A stretch of DNA of 5,604 nucleotides from an uncultured Paracoccaceae bacterium (GTDB lineage Bacteria; Pseudomonadota; Alphaproteobacteria; Rhodobacterales; Rhodobacteraceae). The stretch's first letter is position 1; each line of letters begins with the position of its first letter. The notes beneath the pieces were generated by a model. The model saw nothing but the letters and a program-made list of their open reading frames with translations, was not told the origin of the DNA and searched no databases. Location: the NCBI GenBank assembly GCA_937916485.1, contig CALFSV010000433.1:1-5604 (forward strand). The letters run 5' to 3'. This document shows, piece after piece, positions 5,594 to 5,604 of this stretch. Both the position numbers and the translations under genes were made by a program.

Positions 5594-5604
5594 ATCCGTT
5601 CTGT

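Noticed and set aside
1..5604. CRISPR array, tRNA, rRNA or insertion sequence
   Set aside because: No spaced direct repeats, cloverleaf-like segment, transposase motifs or terminal repeats were seen on either strand.

Overview
The window is about 60% G+C by eye and densely coded. All five recognisable genes lie on the minus strand. The last enzyme closely resembles the DMSP-demethylase branch of the glycine-cleavage T-protein family, a branch typical of marine Rhodobacterales (Roseobacter group) and SAR11. With the base composition and the tightly overlapping gene ends, this suggests a marine alphaproteobacterium of the Roseobacter group. That assignment is inference; no rRNA or other marker gene is present.

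Layout in the direction of transcription, from high to low coordinates. 5521-5604 is the upstream region of the regulator and holds a striking 29-bp inverted repeat at 5565-5593. 4594-5520 encodes a LysR-type regulator. 4460-4593 is a 134-base gap, the only sizeable internal one, and the likely site of the operon promoter. Four genes follow, each overlapping the next: an FMN-dependent L-2-hydroxyacid oxidase/dehydrogenase (3251-4459), a thiamine-diphosphate (ThDP) enzyme of the acetolactate synthase / oxalyl-CoA decarboxylase / 2-hydroxyacyl-CoA lyase type (1524-3254), a small transthyretin-like protein related to 5-hydroxyisourate hydrolase (1174-1527), and a DmdA-like tetrahydrofolate-dependent demethylase (69-1181). 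The overlaps are ATGA, ATGA and 8 bases, so the four proteins are almost certainly made together. 1-68 holds no clear gene, although a frame may begin there.

The likely joint role is a catabolic pathway under LysR control. The oxidase would turn a 2-hydroxy acid into a 2-oxo acid. The ThDP enzyme would decarboxylate or cleave that product. The DmdA-like protein would move a methyl group from an S- or N-methylated compound to tetrahydrofolate. The transthyretin-like protein would hydrolyse a ring or an unstable intermediate. I know of no described pathway with this exact set. Three of the four enzymes appear to depart from their families at conserved or active-site positions: Tyr to Phe in the oxidase, loss of the C-terminal YRGS motif in the transthyretin-like protein, and SGY for SGW in the DmdA-like protein. 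These changes suggest an unfamiliar substrate. The substrate cannot be read from the sequence; a methylated sulfonium hydroxy acid and a methylated ureide or purine breakdown product are two speculative options.
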